From NCBI RefSeq assembly GCF_963662255.1, contig NC_085047.1, positions 95,487,619-95,551,618 of the forward strand: 64,000 nt of DNA, given 5' to 3'. The notes beneath the pieces were generated by a model. That model made no database searches, was not told the DNA's origin, and worked only from the letters and a program-made list of their open reading frames with translations. The stretch's first letter is position 1; the number at the start of each line of letters is the position of its first letter. The DNA comes from Cinclus cinclus (Eukaryota > Chordata > Aves > Passeriformes > Cinclidae). Shown here piece by piece: positions 13,301 through 26,075 of this stretch. Made by a program: the position numbers and the translations under genes.

Positions 13301-14488
13301 TTAATCTTTGAATTGAGTGCCTATTAATATTGAACATCTCAACCAAGGTATCTAAAAGTCAAATTGAATCTCTACAAACACATGCAAATACAGGCTGTAG
13401 TTATTTATTTATGTTTTTGTGACTGAAATAGATGGATCTTCCTTTATCAGGAATACTGAGAAGCATTTGACTGCACAGGAATTCTAATAGTGTCTTTCAG
13501 CACAAACAAAGGCAGAAGAACTGGATTTAGAAGCTAGAAATCTAAAGCCTACCCCACAGAGAACTATTTTTAATTTACTGAAAACCTTGGACTCAGCTTA
13601 AAAATAAACACCTTCAAGAAGCTCATTGAACTTACTAGGAAAATAACTAAATAGAATCCCTTCATCCCAGAATCATGAGCTCTATATCAAGTAACCCTAG
13701 TTTTATATAACAGAGCAATATATTAATTGCTTCAATGTTTATCCTTATAAGACAGAGGTCAGAAAAAAATTTCCTTACCTTGCAATTTCAGATTTACTGG
13801 GAAAATACCTCTTCCCAAATTAACGCATCAAATGAATTATTGGGTTCTTTAAAAAGACACAAAATACTCTTCTTGGAAAAGCTTCCATAGTTTTGTATTA
13901 TCCCTATGGAATTTTCCTATACATGAAATATCTGGATATACAATTCCAAAACTCCATAGCAAATCTATGCGTAAAAGCTATTGCATGTTATAGAACACCA
14001 TAAGCATTTTGTGCTTTGTAAACTGCTCTACTATTTATCTGTAAAAGCACTTTAATTTCTTATGCATTTATTATATCTGTTTCAATTCAAAATACACTGA
14101 TTTGCACGTATGCAGAAAAATAACTGACAATCCAGAAACTGGTCAATAAAAATTGTTTTATAAGCAACAAGAGCAAAATGAAAGAAAACAAAAAACACCA
14201 AAAAATGTTTTCTTTAAATGCAAGTAGGTTTTATGTAAATTCAAAAGTTAAAAACTTCTATATTATATACATGGTCCTAATAAAACTTGGTAAACCTAAA
14301 ATAGAGACTAAAAGAATTATAAAGCATACAGGAGGTATAAAACAGAGTGTAGTATCATTTAATGAGTGACTTAGATGAGCACTTTTAAAGTTTGGGTTTT
14401 TTTTGTTACTTAATCTTTTCTTAGGGATTGCTGTAATCACACAAACAGGCACAAGCACTTATATTCTATAGAAAAAATATAATGAAAA
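13301..14488. other. AT-rich unique sequence, nothing recognised
   Basis: I see no gene, repeat or RNA in this stretch. The frames at 14178-14369 (plus) and 14258-14458 (minus) overlap each other and are low in information content, as expected from A-rich DNA. Confidence 0.6.
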
Positions 14489-14577
14489 TATAGAATATTC
14501 TGAGTTTGAAGGGACCATAAGAATCATCAAAGTCCAACTGCTGATCCTGTGCAGGACTACACCCATGCCAAAGATCC
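14489..14577 (-). mobile_element. CR1 LINE 3'-end fragment, minus strand
   Basis: TAGAATATTCTGAGTTTGAAG followed by an AATCATCAAAGTCCAACT core is the reverse complement of a CR1 3' terminus (family pattern: a GGACT...GATGATC core, then CCTTC.AACTCAGAATATTCTA and the octamer tail). Only about 90 bases remain, as expected for a 5'-truncated or eroded insertion. The variant with AATATTCT matches the CR1 subfamily also seen in plus orientation at 24188-24440. Confidence 0.75.
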
Positions 14578-17500
14578 TTATTAAGAAAGACTAAAACTGG
14601 TGTAAAGTTGTTTTACTTATAGTGTGAACAAATCTGACCAAGTCCAAGAAAGAGATATTCCATTGATATTTTGTTATGCTATTATTAGTTTTGGAATGCT
14701 ACTTAAAGTAGTGTTTACTATTGCCCACTTAAATCTGTATTTAAATAAAATAATGTTAATTTCCCCTGAGGTTTTATATTTTACAGTGTTAGTATAGACA
14801 ACAGTGAAAATTTTTGATTTAATATTTCATTCTACTAAATTTCATTATAATATGCTTCAATTAAAATGAACCATTTTTTTCTGAAAATAGATGGAAAAAA
14901 AAGTAATACTAAAAAATTTTATTTCAACATTTTCAAAAGATGGCCATCCATTTTAAAAAGGCATTTATTTTTATCTCTTTCAAAATGTAAGAATTTGAGG
15001 GCTGAGGTGGGTTACTTATTGAAGCATAAAACCTTTTTTTGTGTACAACCTTAGTTTACAAAGGTATCCTTCAAGTCTTTCCATAACCGCTGCAATACTG
15101 AAATGAAAATTTGTGTTCTGTGAAACCAAGAGAAATTAGCATAATTAATTTTAAGCGAAGAGCTAGTTGTTTTCAGCCAAATACTCCCATTAATTCTAGG
15201 TATTCTGAATGAGACCACTAGTAGATCATTTCCCACATGATTTAAGAGTTTATATTCCAGAAAAGTGTTCTTTCTCAGGGCTTCCAATTTTTCTAGTATT
15301 CAGGGTTCTGAGCTTCAGCACAGACACTCAAAAAGTGAGAAAAATAGCAGATGCAAAGATTTTATCTAATAGTCCAACTTAGAATTCAACTGTCTTCATA
15401 AAGATATTCCCTTTTTGATAAACCCACTCCTACCAAAATATAGATGGTCCAACTCCTTTGGTAGCTGCCCCTGCACTGCTGAACACAGCACTGAAAAGTC
15501 TGATTATAATTATCTCAATATTTCTGAAACATCAGGCTCCTGTATTTTACAAAACCTTCTAGTTCTTCAGACTTTTAACTGAGTTCTGTATAGACCCTGA
15601 GGTTTCTTTTCTTCCTTTTTTATTCCTTTCCATGAACACTACAATTTTCTTTATTTCTATAGCTGTATTAATCCCTTCTACAAATATAGAATTTGAAAAA
15701 CATTAAAAATCAATTTAGTTTCATCTATCTGAAAGCAAATTGAAAAAGTGTGGAGCTTTAGGAATGTTCACTGGTAATCTTGAGAATACATTTAAGGAAC
15801 GAAATTATGGAAATAAACAGTCAGTAGTCTTTCTCAGATTTACAAATCCAAGCCTGGATTGGATTATGAGTCTGACCTGATTTGGTAAAAAGATGAGTCC
15901 TCCTTTGGGCTGTGAAGATGGGGAAAGACCCTTACAGTGCAATGTTACTACTCACTGATTGTTTTAAACTCCATTACTGACTGAAGGAGAGTATTCTTCC
16001 AAGAACAGAAATGTGTTGTCTAAATAGCAGAACCTAAATATGTGGGACAAAATAAGTTGGGTGAATGAGACAAAAAATCATCAGCTTCTACTTACCATTT
16101 ATAAGTAAAATAAAATATATTCCTTTCATCGGCTAATGCTCCTTAGCTGACATCTTCAAATGGTTTTACTAAATGAGGGGAGAATATCATCTTGAATTTT
16201 TTTATTTTCACTTTGCAGAAGGATGAAATCATCTTTAAAATTGAAAGGTTTTAACAGGGTCAAAAACAGAAGAAGTGAATGATAGTTGATGTGTCACCAT
16301 GACAAAAACATTTTTTTCAAAAGCAGTTATAAAGAATGGAATCTGCTCTTAAATTGCATAAACTTGTCATGCACTATCACTTTAAAACACAGTTTGCATC
16401 TGAATTCGACATTAGGATGACATTGAAATTTATAGGCCAAAAAGGAACAGATGTATCCATTAAAGCAAACAGGTACAGCCAAATTCTTTATGCTGCAACT
16501 AAGAGGAAAAGCACCCACTGGTGCTGTATAGAGTCACTGTTTCTTTGAAGCTAATAAAGTGCAAAACTTTCCATGTTGCTCTATAAACCCTCACTGAGGC
16601 GTTTGACAGTCATAAGAATTAGTGGCTGGGTTTGAGGAACATGAAGCACTATTGAGAGAAAAATTCTGCCAAGTACTAAAGGAGTTCAAAAATAGCTTGA
16701 TATGACTAATTATGCATAACTGAGTTTTGCTGTGATTATTGGTATCTACTAAGTATTTGTTATATGATACGTGGCTGTAGTTTAATGGGATTTTTCACAG
16801 GGCCTCAGTATATAAAACCTCAAACTGATGAACAGTTTGATCTTTTCCAGGAGAATAATTACAGAGTTGAAGTTATTCAGGTCTTCATTGATCTCTGGGA
16901 TATAGTCATATAAGCCATACACAAGACCTAAATTGAATAACTTAAGTAAATGTCAAGTCCAATGTCATCCTTTAAAAACCTGTGGCCCAGTTCCAGGTTC
17001 TGGCTGATAGCTGAAGGTGTACACAGCTCAGTGGAGAGCCTGAGGTCAGTGTGCCTGAGCAAGGAGCAAAGGCATTGGCATCAAATGACTTGGCAATACA
17101 CAGTCTTTCCTCTCATAAAATTGGAATTTAACAGTGTCGAGATGGGAATTTAAAGCTGATCCTCTTTCTGAATTGCTGGTCTTCTACCGAGACCAGGTGA
17201 CCAATTCGGAAAATTTGAAATTACAAGTATCTTTCTATAAAAGACACAGTTTTCTAAGCAAATCACCGTGCTGGCAAGCTGCAATTAATTTCCTTCTCTG
17301 CTCTTTAGCTAAAAAACCTCTTTCTAGTATAAAAAATTCCCATTAAAACTATCTGATAAATAAAAAGTTTTATTGTTAGTTATATTGTTATGTATGCATC
17401 TTCTATTTCATAGATTTATGTGTATAAATAGTATATATGCATATAATGTGCATATATTAAATTTTTGTAGCTCAAAACTTTTTTGACCAAATATCCCTGA

Positions 17501-19100
17501 ATGCTGATGTTTTCCACAATCAGTAGGTTTCCTCTATAGAACTGTTGTTCCTATATACATAGAAAAAATTGCTTTACATAGCTAATATCCCTTCCCATAT
17601 AAATAGAGAAGCTGTAACCTGTGGTTGCACAAGTCTGATGGCTTTAATTGGGTCTATCAATCTGTGTAGAATTTACTTAATTTTCCTGTGGCCTTTTTCC
17701 CAGGTTGATCTATTTTAGTGAAATCAAAATTTAGTTAAATTCTTAATTTTCAAGAGCATTTCTCCTTGCTTAAAATTCACATCTGGCAGCACCAATAAAC
17801 ACTTTGAGCTACTCTTTTAATTCCTTACATTTATCTTCAATAAACTGTGTAGGTAGACACAGGCACACACAAAAGCCTACTTCAAATGCAGTAATCTCTG
17901 TTCCACAAATGAATATTCTAAATAAAGCTTACGGTCACCTAAACCAAATCTGAATAACTGAGGACATCATTCAGTCTCTTAGTAGTAATCTTCTACTTAG
18001 CTGAATAATTTTTTGGGACTCCAGGATTATAGAAAGTTGCAAAAAGCAAAATAACGTGCAAACAACCCAGAGGGTCCAAGAGTTCATCCTAATGTACCCT
18101 ACGACTCAATAATTACCGTTCAGGGATGAACAAAATGAACAGACGCTTCCTAAATCTTAAACTACCAATTCATCAAAGCCCAGCTGTCCTTGAAGTAATG
18201 GAGTTTTACAAGGTTCACAAAGTTACAAACACTTGGGAAACATCTCTGTTTCTGGTTTTGTCATTTTCTAAGAAGCGTAGTGAGATCAAAAAGCTCTTCA
18301 ACTCTTAATTAGGTAATTTGACCCTGCAAGGCTTACTGATTGTCCAGACTTCATGTATGAATCAATTTTCTTTCCTAACAGCTCTTTAACTGGTTCTGAG
18401 CAACTTTCTTAGTGTTGACTGGAGAACTGCTAAAGAAATGGCAAACGCCTGAAGTCCTAATTAATACATTTTCAGGAAGCATTAACTGCTCTTCTTAGCT
18501 TTGATGTTTCTTAGACAAAGAAAAAGAATAATAATAAAAAAACCTAAACAACAACAACAAAAAGCACCCAAACAAAAAAACCCTACAAACCAAAACCCAA
18601 CAATGCAGATGCTTTCATCCCTAGGGTAGTACAGTAACAAGTTTTATTCATATCCAGCTGCTGCTACTACTCTCCTGCACCATCCTTTTGATACAGGTGG
18701 ATTCCCGGAAAAAGAGTGGGATATGCCACACAACCCATTGATTCTTCTACTGCTCTGATCTACTTTACTTTTTTGGATAAGATTTTTCAAGTAATATTAA
18801 AATCAAAAAAATACAGTTTTCTTAAAATACAGTCCTGTGTAGCTTTGAAATACAAAAAATGTCTCAGTTCTTCCATGTTAGAAAATACTTTTCTCCTTGT
18901 CTCTTTCACAAAAATGTCTTCCACTTGTTTTCAAGCCTGGAAGCACAAACCACTCAAATTCCAGCCTTTGCCCCTCCAATAGCCCTCCTATTTACTTACC
19001 TCATTTTCTCTATCCTACTGTCTTTCTAGATAAGCATCCAGTCTGTACAGATTTCCCCCGTTTGTCATGTTTTGTTACATCTGTATGGAAATTTAATATT
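14578..19100. other. AT-rich unique sequence, nothing firmly recognised
   Basis: Long unique stretch. The part at 16940-17340 is less AT-rich and carries two overlapping open frames of about 70 codons without recognisable domains; it might be conserved noncoding DNA. An A-rich low-complexity tract lies at 18520-18600. No transposon or RNA gene is seen. Confidence 0.5.
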
Positions 19101-19655
19101 TCATAAACTTACAGGGCCATGGAATAGTTAAATTTCAATGGACCCTCTGGAGGTCCTGTAATCCCACCTAGTCAGCTAGAACAGGCTGTTCAGGGCTGAT
19201 CCAATAGTGTGAATATCTCCAAGGATGGAGAACCTTGCACTCTTTGTGCAGCTTGTTCCAGTGTTTGAGCCTTGTCACAGAACTGTTTTCCTATGTTTGA
19301 ATGTAATTTTCTGAGTTTTCTTTTGCATCCAGACTTGTCATGTTACTGAGCACCACTGAGCAGTGTCTGACTTCATTTTCTTTAAAACCTCACGTGAGGC
19401 ATTTCAACAGGCTCGAACCATCTCTTCCGAGCCTTCTCCACTTCAAGCTGAACAGCCCTGACTTTCTCAGTCTCTCTTCCTATGAGGGGTGCCCCAATCT
19501 ACTGACCATATTTGTGTCTTTTTGCGGGACTCAGTTCTGTGTCTTCATGTCCATCTTCCACCCGGACCCCAGATGATTCTCATGTGGGTAGAGCAGAGGG
19601 GAAGGATCACTCTTTCAATCTGGTGGCTGCTTTCTCATGCCATCCAGGAGGCTGC
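19101..19655 (-). mobile_element. CR1 LINE fragment, 3' half, minus strand
   Basis: Read on the minus strand the segment runs from the C-terminal end of the CR1 reverse-transcriptase reading frame into the 3' untranslated end near 19101-19160. Diagnostic stretches on the plus strand are GGATGGAGAACCTTGCACTC, CAGCTTGTTCCAGTG, GAGCCTTCTCCACTTCAAGC and GAACAGCCCTGACTTTCTCAG, which are the complement of well-known CR1 3' segments. The copy is strongly diverged, with stops in every frame, and it becomes unrecognisable beyond a T/TTTG-rich tract at 19660-19725. It overlaps in consensus position with the CR1 at 21019-21950, so these are two independent insertions and not one split copy. Confidence 0.85.
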
Positions 19656-21018
19656 TTGTTTTTTGTGGATTTTTGTTTGTTTGTTTCTTGTTTTGTTTGG
19701 CTTTTTGGGTTTTTGTTTTGAGATGCTTCCTTGCATGCTTTTCCAAGCTTCAAAGGTGCCTCCAAATGGTGATATAACCCATTTTCATACCACTGTGTAG
19801 ACAGTCTCAGCCTTGCACAGTGTTACTGATATAGTTGCCTAGGCACAATCTTCCTTGCAAGATCATACTCTGCAAAGATTCCCCTGTGCTCTTCTCCATT
19901 TTTGTATGGTGTCTCATAACTTGCTTTTGGACCTGTGAGATCCAGCCCTCCCTGATGGTGCTACTTGCAAATTTCATCACTTTGTTATTCAGCAAAAATG
20001 TGATCAGCATTTTTTCTGTTCACAGCTGTTTTTTTCAACATTTTCTTCAGTTGTCTAAAATTCAGTCCAAAACCTAGTCAACAAAGTAGCTGCTTACAAT
20101 TCTAATATTGCACCTCTGAAAATGTATTCAACACACATTTTCAAATTTCTTCATTTATGTACTTCAGTTCAAAGTAATGTTATGGAGCATTTGAAGTTTT
20201 TATATATTTAATCAGCTGATTATGACAGAATAAAAAATGGTTCTGATTTCAGTATTGAAGATTTACATAACACTAAATGGTTAAAAAAATAAAGGAAAGA
20301 AATTATGAGAGTGCAGAGGACATTCTGTTCTCTTCTGTTCTCTTCTGTTCAAAGCCATCTCATAGAATACCAAATGAAGTCTACTCAAATGATCGATAAT
20401 ATATGCAAATTGTTGTGATGGAGTATGTTGTTTTTACTTTAACACGGTATCATTTATTTTCTAAACACAATCTTGTTATTGAGTAGATGTGGAATTTATT
20501 TTACTCTTTTAAATTTAAATTATGTCAGAAAAGAACCAGTGACTTATAAGAAAACATGCTGGATTTTTAAAATGTATCTTAAGACAATTTTCCCTTCTCA
20601 AAGCAACCCAATACTAGCAGTATAAAGAGAATGATTTGAATGCCAATTGCATATAATTTCGTGCAAAATAATATGCTGAAGGCAAATCAACATTTAGATA
20701 ACAGTATCTGCAATGTAAATGAGAAAGAAAAAATATAGTCAACTATGGTTACCAATGTATTAAGTTTCCAAGAGCTTTTTCATTTTTTATCTATTAATTA
20801 TTTTATACCACTGAGTGAGGAAACTGCTTCAAATATACAAACTGTCTGATATAAAAATCTGCTTAAAATGAATGATTTTGCATCCACAGTGATTTTAAGT
20901 ACATTATATTACACAGTGGACCAAATGCATATTTAGTCATCTTGAGACCTCTAAAATATCCAAGAAAATCAGCTCCATGACAAATTTTTTCAGTTCTGAT
21001 ATTTTTAAACAGCTTGTT
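19656..21018. other. Sequence between two CR1 copies; T-rich tract and unique DNA
   Basis: It begins with a (TTTG)-rich low-complexity tract (19660-19725). The stretch 19730-20010 is moderately GC-rich and may be a further, badly eroded CR1 portion, but I cannot align it securely. A perfect threefold 10-base repeat (TTCTGTTCTC unit) lies at 20323-20350. The remainder is AT-rich unique DNA. Confidence 0.5.
20323..20350. repeat. Three-copy 10-bp tandem repeat
   Basis: TTCTGTTCTC is repeated head to tail nearly three times without change. It is a recent slippage-type repeat. Confidence 0.85.
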
Positions 21019-21950
21019 AATTTTCTCTGTGGAGAAACAGTCCTGTCACACTTCTTTGGACACACTCCAGCACATAAATATCTTCCTTGTAGAGAATGGT
21101 CCAGGAGTGAAGACAGTACTCAAGGTATAGCTTTACCAGTGCTGAGTACAAGGGGAAAATCACTGCCCTGGTCCTGCTGGCCACACTATTTCTAATAGAA
21201 GCCAGGAGGCCATTGGCCTTCTTGGCCACCCGGGCATATGCTGGATCATGCAAGAACTGTGGATCCTTTTCCTCTGAGTATCTTCCCAGGCACTCTGCCT
21301 CCAGCCTGTAGTGCCTCATGGGTGGTTGTGTCCCAAGTGTAGGACCTGGCACTGCACCTTATGGAAACTCTTGCAGTTGGCTTCAGCCCACTGATCCAGA
21401 TTGCCCAGATTCTTCCACAGAGCCTTCATTCCCTCCTGCAAATAAATACTCCTACACTGTGAGAGACTGGAGAAAAGCACCAATGGCTCAAAACAACTGA
21501 AATATTAAGGGGGGAAGAAGGGGGCACACACACATTCACACACATACACACACATGCTGCAATTGTTTTGAACCAGTAATCCTTTTCTCCAGACTTTCTC
21601 TAGTCGCCAACATGGGGTTGGCAGCAAATTTATTGAGGGGTCATTTGATCCCCTCATTCAGATCATTCATAAAGATGTTAAACAGCTCTGACCTCAATAC
21701 TGAGCCCTAGAGACAAACTGCCACCTGGATGTAACTCCATTCAGCACCACTCTCTGGGTGCATTCATCCAGACATATTTTTACCCAGAGAAGAGTGCAAC
21801 CATCCAAGCCATGAACAGTCAGTATCTCCATGAGAATGCTGTAGGAGACAGTGTCAAATGCTTTACCGTAGTCCAGATATGCAAAATGCACAGATTTTCC
21901 CTCTATCCACTAGGAATGGTCATGTTGTCATAGAAGAATACCAGGTTCAT
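21019..21950 (-). pseudogene. CR1 LINE reverse-transcriptase remnant, minus strand, interrupted
   Basis: This is a 5'- and 3'-truncated CR1 copy. On the minus strand the first open piece (21891 down to about 21700) contains YLDYGKAFDTVSYSIL and HGLDGC, the CR1 reverse-transcriptase region with the conserved KAFDTV block. A second piece (about 21260 down to 21019) contains AKKANGLLASIRNSVASR and the FPLYSALVK...LEYC block typical of the CR1 ORF2 C-terminal side. The catalytic Y/FADD box region between them is lost or scrambled. About 21441-21615 does not align with CR1 and carries a CA repeat, so the copy was interrupted after insertion or is eroded there. The 3' untranslated end is absent. 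It is non-functional. Confidence 0.85.
21524..21556. repeat. (CA)n microsatellite inside the CR1 copy
   Basis: Imperfect CACACA run with CATT and CATA interruptions, lying in the part of the 21.0-21.95 kb CR1 that fails to match the family. Confidence 0.9.
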
Positions 21951-22582
21951 AAATGGCGTCCATGGACTTCATAGTTTTCAATGGCCTTTCTGGATTTTAC
22001 ACACAGTCTTTGTTTTGCTTTACTCCTTTGTTAATTTTGTATTCCTAAAATGCACATGCCAGCTTGATATCATTCTTTTCACTTGGCAGGTGCATCAGCT
22101 GAATGAAAATTTATACAGGAGTTGCAGTTTACCATTATATTCACTGCTGACCATTTCTTCTGTGTGGTATTGTAAAATACATTCACTGTCTGCACATGCA
22201 GATCTGTGACAATTGTTCAAGCTGTTAGGAAGCAAGGGATAATCTGTACGTGAATTTCTGATGACAAAAGTTGATAATTAATTCTCTCTGATTTGTTTTT
22301 TCCCACCTGACCTTAGGGTGAGATGTTTACTCAAATATTTAATGTTAGAAGCACTGTGGCAACACCTTATTAAATTTTGCTCTCAGTAGCTCAACCCAAC
22401 TATTTTTTTCTCAGTTATTGGCAGCATTCTGGCAGGCCTTAAGGAAAAATGAAAGGCTGTTCACAGTATTGTGAATTTGTCACCAGGACTTATTGTGCTG
22501 GTAACAAACCAGTAACAAAATACTTGCTTGAGTTTACCATCTTTATCATATCCAATAAAATAGGTCTTTCCTGATGGGTTTG

Positions 22583-22635
22583 AGTAGTAGTACTACAGTT
22601 GTAGTAGTAGTAGTAGTAGTAGTAGTGGTACTACA
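22583..22635. repeat. (TAG)n trinucleotide repeat with inverted flanks
   Basis: About nine GTA/TAG units (22601-22627) are flanked on both sides by GTACTAC-type sequence, the complement of the repeat unit. The whole could form a hairpin, with the flanks pairing to the array. Confidence 0.85.
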
Positions 22636-23222
22636 AAATTTGATCTCATTGTTAGCTATATCCAATCTTACATACTTCTTCTTGAGGTGGGGTAATGAAA
22701 TTATTTAAGTTACTGATTTTAGTAACTATTGGGATTCTAATCTTTCAACCTGAAGGAAGAAACAAAACATTTTGATGGCACAGTAACTCACACTAATGCC
22801 TGAATATTTCTTTTAATATGACCACCACTAAAAGAGAAATTATTGATATGAGAAAATATCACCATCTGCTGTTAATGTCTAAAGAATGTTGCCAAACTAC
22901 ATAAACTTATGATCCCTTCTTATTTGACTTCATCAGCTGTCAGGAGGAGAAAGCTAAATTGTCCTTAGCGGACTGCATATTGTTTTTTTTCTGGGTTGAG
23001 ACAGCAAGAAGCAAATTCCTTCATTCAAAACTGTGCAAAAAAACCTAACATTTACATCTTGACAAAATATTTTTCTATTCTATTGGTTTGCATTTGCTTT
23101 GGGGAGGGGTTTCTTGTTTGTTAGTTGGGTTTTTGTTTGGGGTTTTTTATTGTTTACATTGAGACCCTTTAATTAGGATGCACGTTTTTGGTACAGTAAG
23201 TCATTGCAAACTGTTTTCTTAC

Positions 23223-23290
23223 CTGGAAGCTCTGGACTTCTACTGTTTCTTCCAGAAAGACAGGAAGAAAACTTAGATACACTACATATC
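23223..23290 (-). other. Exon-like segment, minus strand (unproven)
   Basis: On the minus strand a 68-base segment is preceded by a long pyrimidine tract ending in TTTTTTATTCTTACAG and followed by CAG|GTAAGAAAAC, which are both close to consensus splice signals. One frame (offset 2) is open throughout and ends exactly at a codon boundary, reading YVVYLSFLPV then FLEETVEVQSFQ. A second frame is open too, so openness alone means little at this length. I do not recognise the peptide. It could be an isolated exon of a gene spanning the desert, a noncoding-RNA exon, or chance. Confidence 0.2.
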
Positions 23291-24187
23291 CTGTAAGAAT
23301 AAAAAAGAAAGTACCTGTTTTCAAAAGCTTACTCATGGCTCAAATAATTTAATTGACATACATTTAGGTGAGACAGCAAAGTAATTAGTGTGATTTACTC
23401 AATTATGTGTTCTCAATTAACCACTTTAAGCAAAACTTAAGGGAAAAGTTTTGTAGGGAATAGCACAGTTATGTTAAAACTCTAAATTCATATCATCAGA
23501 CTCCTTAAACTCAGAAATAAAACAAAAATAATTAAGAAAAGGAGAAAAGTTTTATGATGCATAACTTTTTGTAATATAAATTAGGTACTACATTCAGTAG
23601 CGAAGGAATTCATGCATATAAAAGGCTTACTCCTATAGAGATTTAAATATGTAAAAGAATTTTAACTTGCTAAGAAAGAAAAAGTAATACCCTTAATTCA
23701 TCAAGGCAGGGAAACAAAAGGAAACAAGTTGAGAACCTATTGGTCCTCTTAGCTCCATATAATTACAACCCACCCTGTTTCTTCGAAAGAAAGCTGATTA
23801 TCTCTTGCTTCATGCTCAATATGATATATATCTTGGGGGAAATAAAACCAAAACATATTTAAGCTGTAGCCTTCTACTCTCTATACCCAGTTCTTCCTCT
23901 GTACAGAAACATCCAGATATAAACTCAGTCAAGGTCAAAAAAATCAACCTATGGCTGTACCAGCAAAATATTCAATATGTGGCTATAGCTAAACAACATA
24001 TTTAACCAGATCTTCTGATCTTTTTATGTTTCTTTTAACACCTCTATTTTTCTTTGTTCTTCATCTTTATTCACCTACTTAAAAATAGTTTTTCTCTTTT
24101 TTTCCCTAACACAAAGAACAATAGTATCATCAAGTAGATCATAGAGGAACAAATTGTTAGATTTTTAATGTTACATTAACCCTAAAG

Positions 24188-24440
24188 AATGGTGTGAGGT
24201 TGCATCAGGGTAGATTTATGTTGGGTATTAGAGAAAGGATCTTTACCCAGAGGGTGTTTGAGCACTGGAACAAGATCCCCAGGGAAGTTGTCACCACACC
24301 AGCCTGTCAGAGCTCAAGAAGTGTTTGGACAATATTGTCAAGCACATAGTGTGATTCTTGGGAATGGTCCTGTGCAGTGCTGGGACTCAATGATCCTCCT
24401 GGGTCCCTTCCAACTCATCATATTCTATGATTCTATGATT
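24188..24440 (+). mobile_element. CR1 LINE 3' end, plus strand, with octamer tail
   Basis: The sequence shows the CR1 3' region in sense orientation: CCCAGAGGGTGTTTGAGCAC, CCCCAGGGAAGTTGTCACCA, TCCTGTGCAGTGCTGG, then CTGGGTCCCTTCCAACTC and the tail CATATTCTATGATTCTATGA. The tail octamer (ATTCTATG) is the hallmark of CR1 3' termini. The copy is 5'-truncated at about 250 bases, and it is one of the better preserved copies in the window. Confidence 0.92.
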
Positions 24441-25724
24441 AACTACTCTAAAAAATATAGTTACTGTAGATGGAACTAGACATTTATCTCGTAATAACTT
24501 TTCATGAAAAATGAATTTGAGATTGATTTTAGTTATTTCTATTGACAACTTTTCTACAGATGCTCGCTAACAAATTAGACCAAACATGATGAGATCAGAA
24601 AGCATACAAATACCTGTACATATGAAAAACAGCAGTGAGCAAATTTCAGTTACTGCTCCTAATGTTTGAGCCACTTAGCTACTAAAAATACTCATACTCT
24701 TCAATTTTGAATGGGATTAGTTTTCCTAGTGGCACAGAATATATAATTAAATTGTAACTATTTAAAAGTAGTTCCAAGATTAATTCAGACTTTATAAATT
24801 TCACATTGCATGGAAATGGATAATAGGTGGTATACCCATTGACAGTGAGAATCAATATCTAATTACCTACGGCACATCCCAGCAAGTCGCTATATATGAG
24901 AACCTGAAGCATTTATTTCTAAGAAAATCCCAAAGGTAGATTCAATAACGTTCCAAAAATTCATTCTGAAAGTAATTTGCATACTTATTTTATAAAGATT
25001 CCCCTTTCTTTACCCTAGTAATGTTTTTATTAGTTTTCCCTGATGACTCTTTTTCTGGAAGTTGCACTTAATCTTGTAATGATCTCAAATGTTTTCTCTG
25101 AAATCAGACTATCGAGATGTGTCTACTCTGTGCACAGCTACATATTTTTCAAATATGCCGTTCAAAATTTGCATTTTGCACACTGATTAATTTGCATAAG
25201 GATTTACTAAAGAGAAATCCACCCATGCAACACGACTATTGGTATATTTTTTGTGCATGTTAAAACACATGCTTAAGTCACCACAGGGATGCAATTGATA
25301 CAGGAACAAGAGAGCAGGACTTGATGCAGGCAAACCTCTGACATAATTCCAGGCTCCGGAGAGAGCTTAACTTGTGCTACATTATGTTGGAATTTTTGTG
25401 AGAATTTTTTTTTTTTAATTTAGTGAAATATTGATTTCTTTGGAAAAAAAAACAAATAGAATGTCTGCTCAGAATTTCTAATATTTTTTATCAAAAACGT
25501 GATGATACACTTCCTGCATATGGAGGATCTGTCAGTTTTATTATTTTGCTCTCAGGTATTGCAGGACATCATAGCTTTCTCTTGTTTCTGCAGCCAAACT
25601 GTCTTCGTGGTAACTGAACATTGAGAGGAAAAGAACTTGGGTAGCCAGCCTTTAGGAGTGCTCCAGGAAATGGATAAAAATATCCCAGATTCAGAGATAG
25701 GAAAACCCCACAAAATTATTATTT
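24441..25724. other. AT-rich unique sequence
   Basis: Nothing recognisable beyond a poly-T run near 25408-25417 and ordinary AT-rich DNA. The part 25080-25210 contains several ATTTGCAT/ATTTGCAT-like octamers (TTTGCATTTTGCAC, AATTTGCATAAGG), which could be regulatory but are common in AT-rich DNA. Confidence 0.5.
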
Positions 25725-26075
25725 TACTTTACGAGCAACACTCCCTCTCCCCTCATCCCACCCCCTCATGTGAGACAAACAAAAGGCAGAGATTATGAGT
25801 TAGGATAAGAACAATTTACTGGCAACACCGAGGTAAGAAAACAAACAGTGACAGCAACGATATCAATAACAAAATTCTACACAGTTAGAGTGATGAATGT
25901 GCAGAAATTGCTCGTCAAGCCTGAACTGACGCTGCACAACCAAGAGACAAGGAACAAAATGTTGAATGAACCCTTAATGGCAACATTTTTCTTCTGAAAG
26001 CCACGGCCCCTTCCTTCCCAGAAGTGAGAATCCCTTATTTCTTCCCCCAGTGAATGGGATAATAACAACCCAGAC
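25725..26075 (-). mobile_element. Endogenous-retrovirus LTR, minus strand
   Basis: On the minus strand this runs as ATTTTGTTATTGATATCGTTG, then TGTTTTCTTACCTCGGTGTT, TAAATTGTTCTTATCC, ending in a G-rich GAGGGGGTGGGATGAGGGGAG stretch. I know this order from a common avian ERV LTR family: a TTGATATCG motif, then a TTGC.AGTAAATTGTTCTTATC block, then a GGGTGGG-rich 3' side. Borders are blurred; the 5' border may extend to about 26110 and the 3' border to about 25690. No internal retroviral sequence adjoins it, so it is a solo or truncated LTR. The open frames at 25877-26083 and 25974-26255 are by-products. Confidence 0.75.

Larger units (their letters stand above)
21951..24187. other. Unique AT-rich DNA with one trinucleotide repeat
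   Basis: Contains the (TAG)n repeat at 22583-22635, a T/G-rich low-complexity tract at 23095-23155, and the minus-strand exon-like segment 23223-23290. No transposon is recognised. The short open frames here are unremarkable. Confidence 0.55.

Noticed and set aside
19101..21950. One single CR1 copy split by 1.3 kb of other DNA
   Set aside because: The two pieces overlap in CR1 consensus position (both contain the region around 19500-19655 / 21030-21230), so two insertions are the simpler reading.
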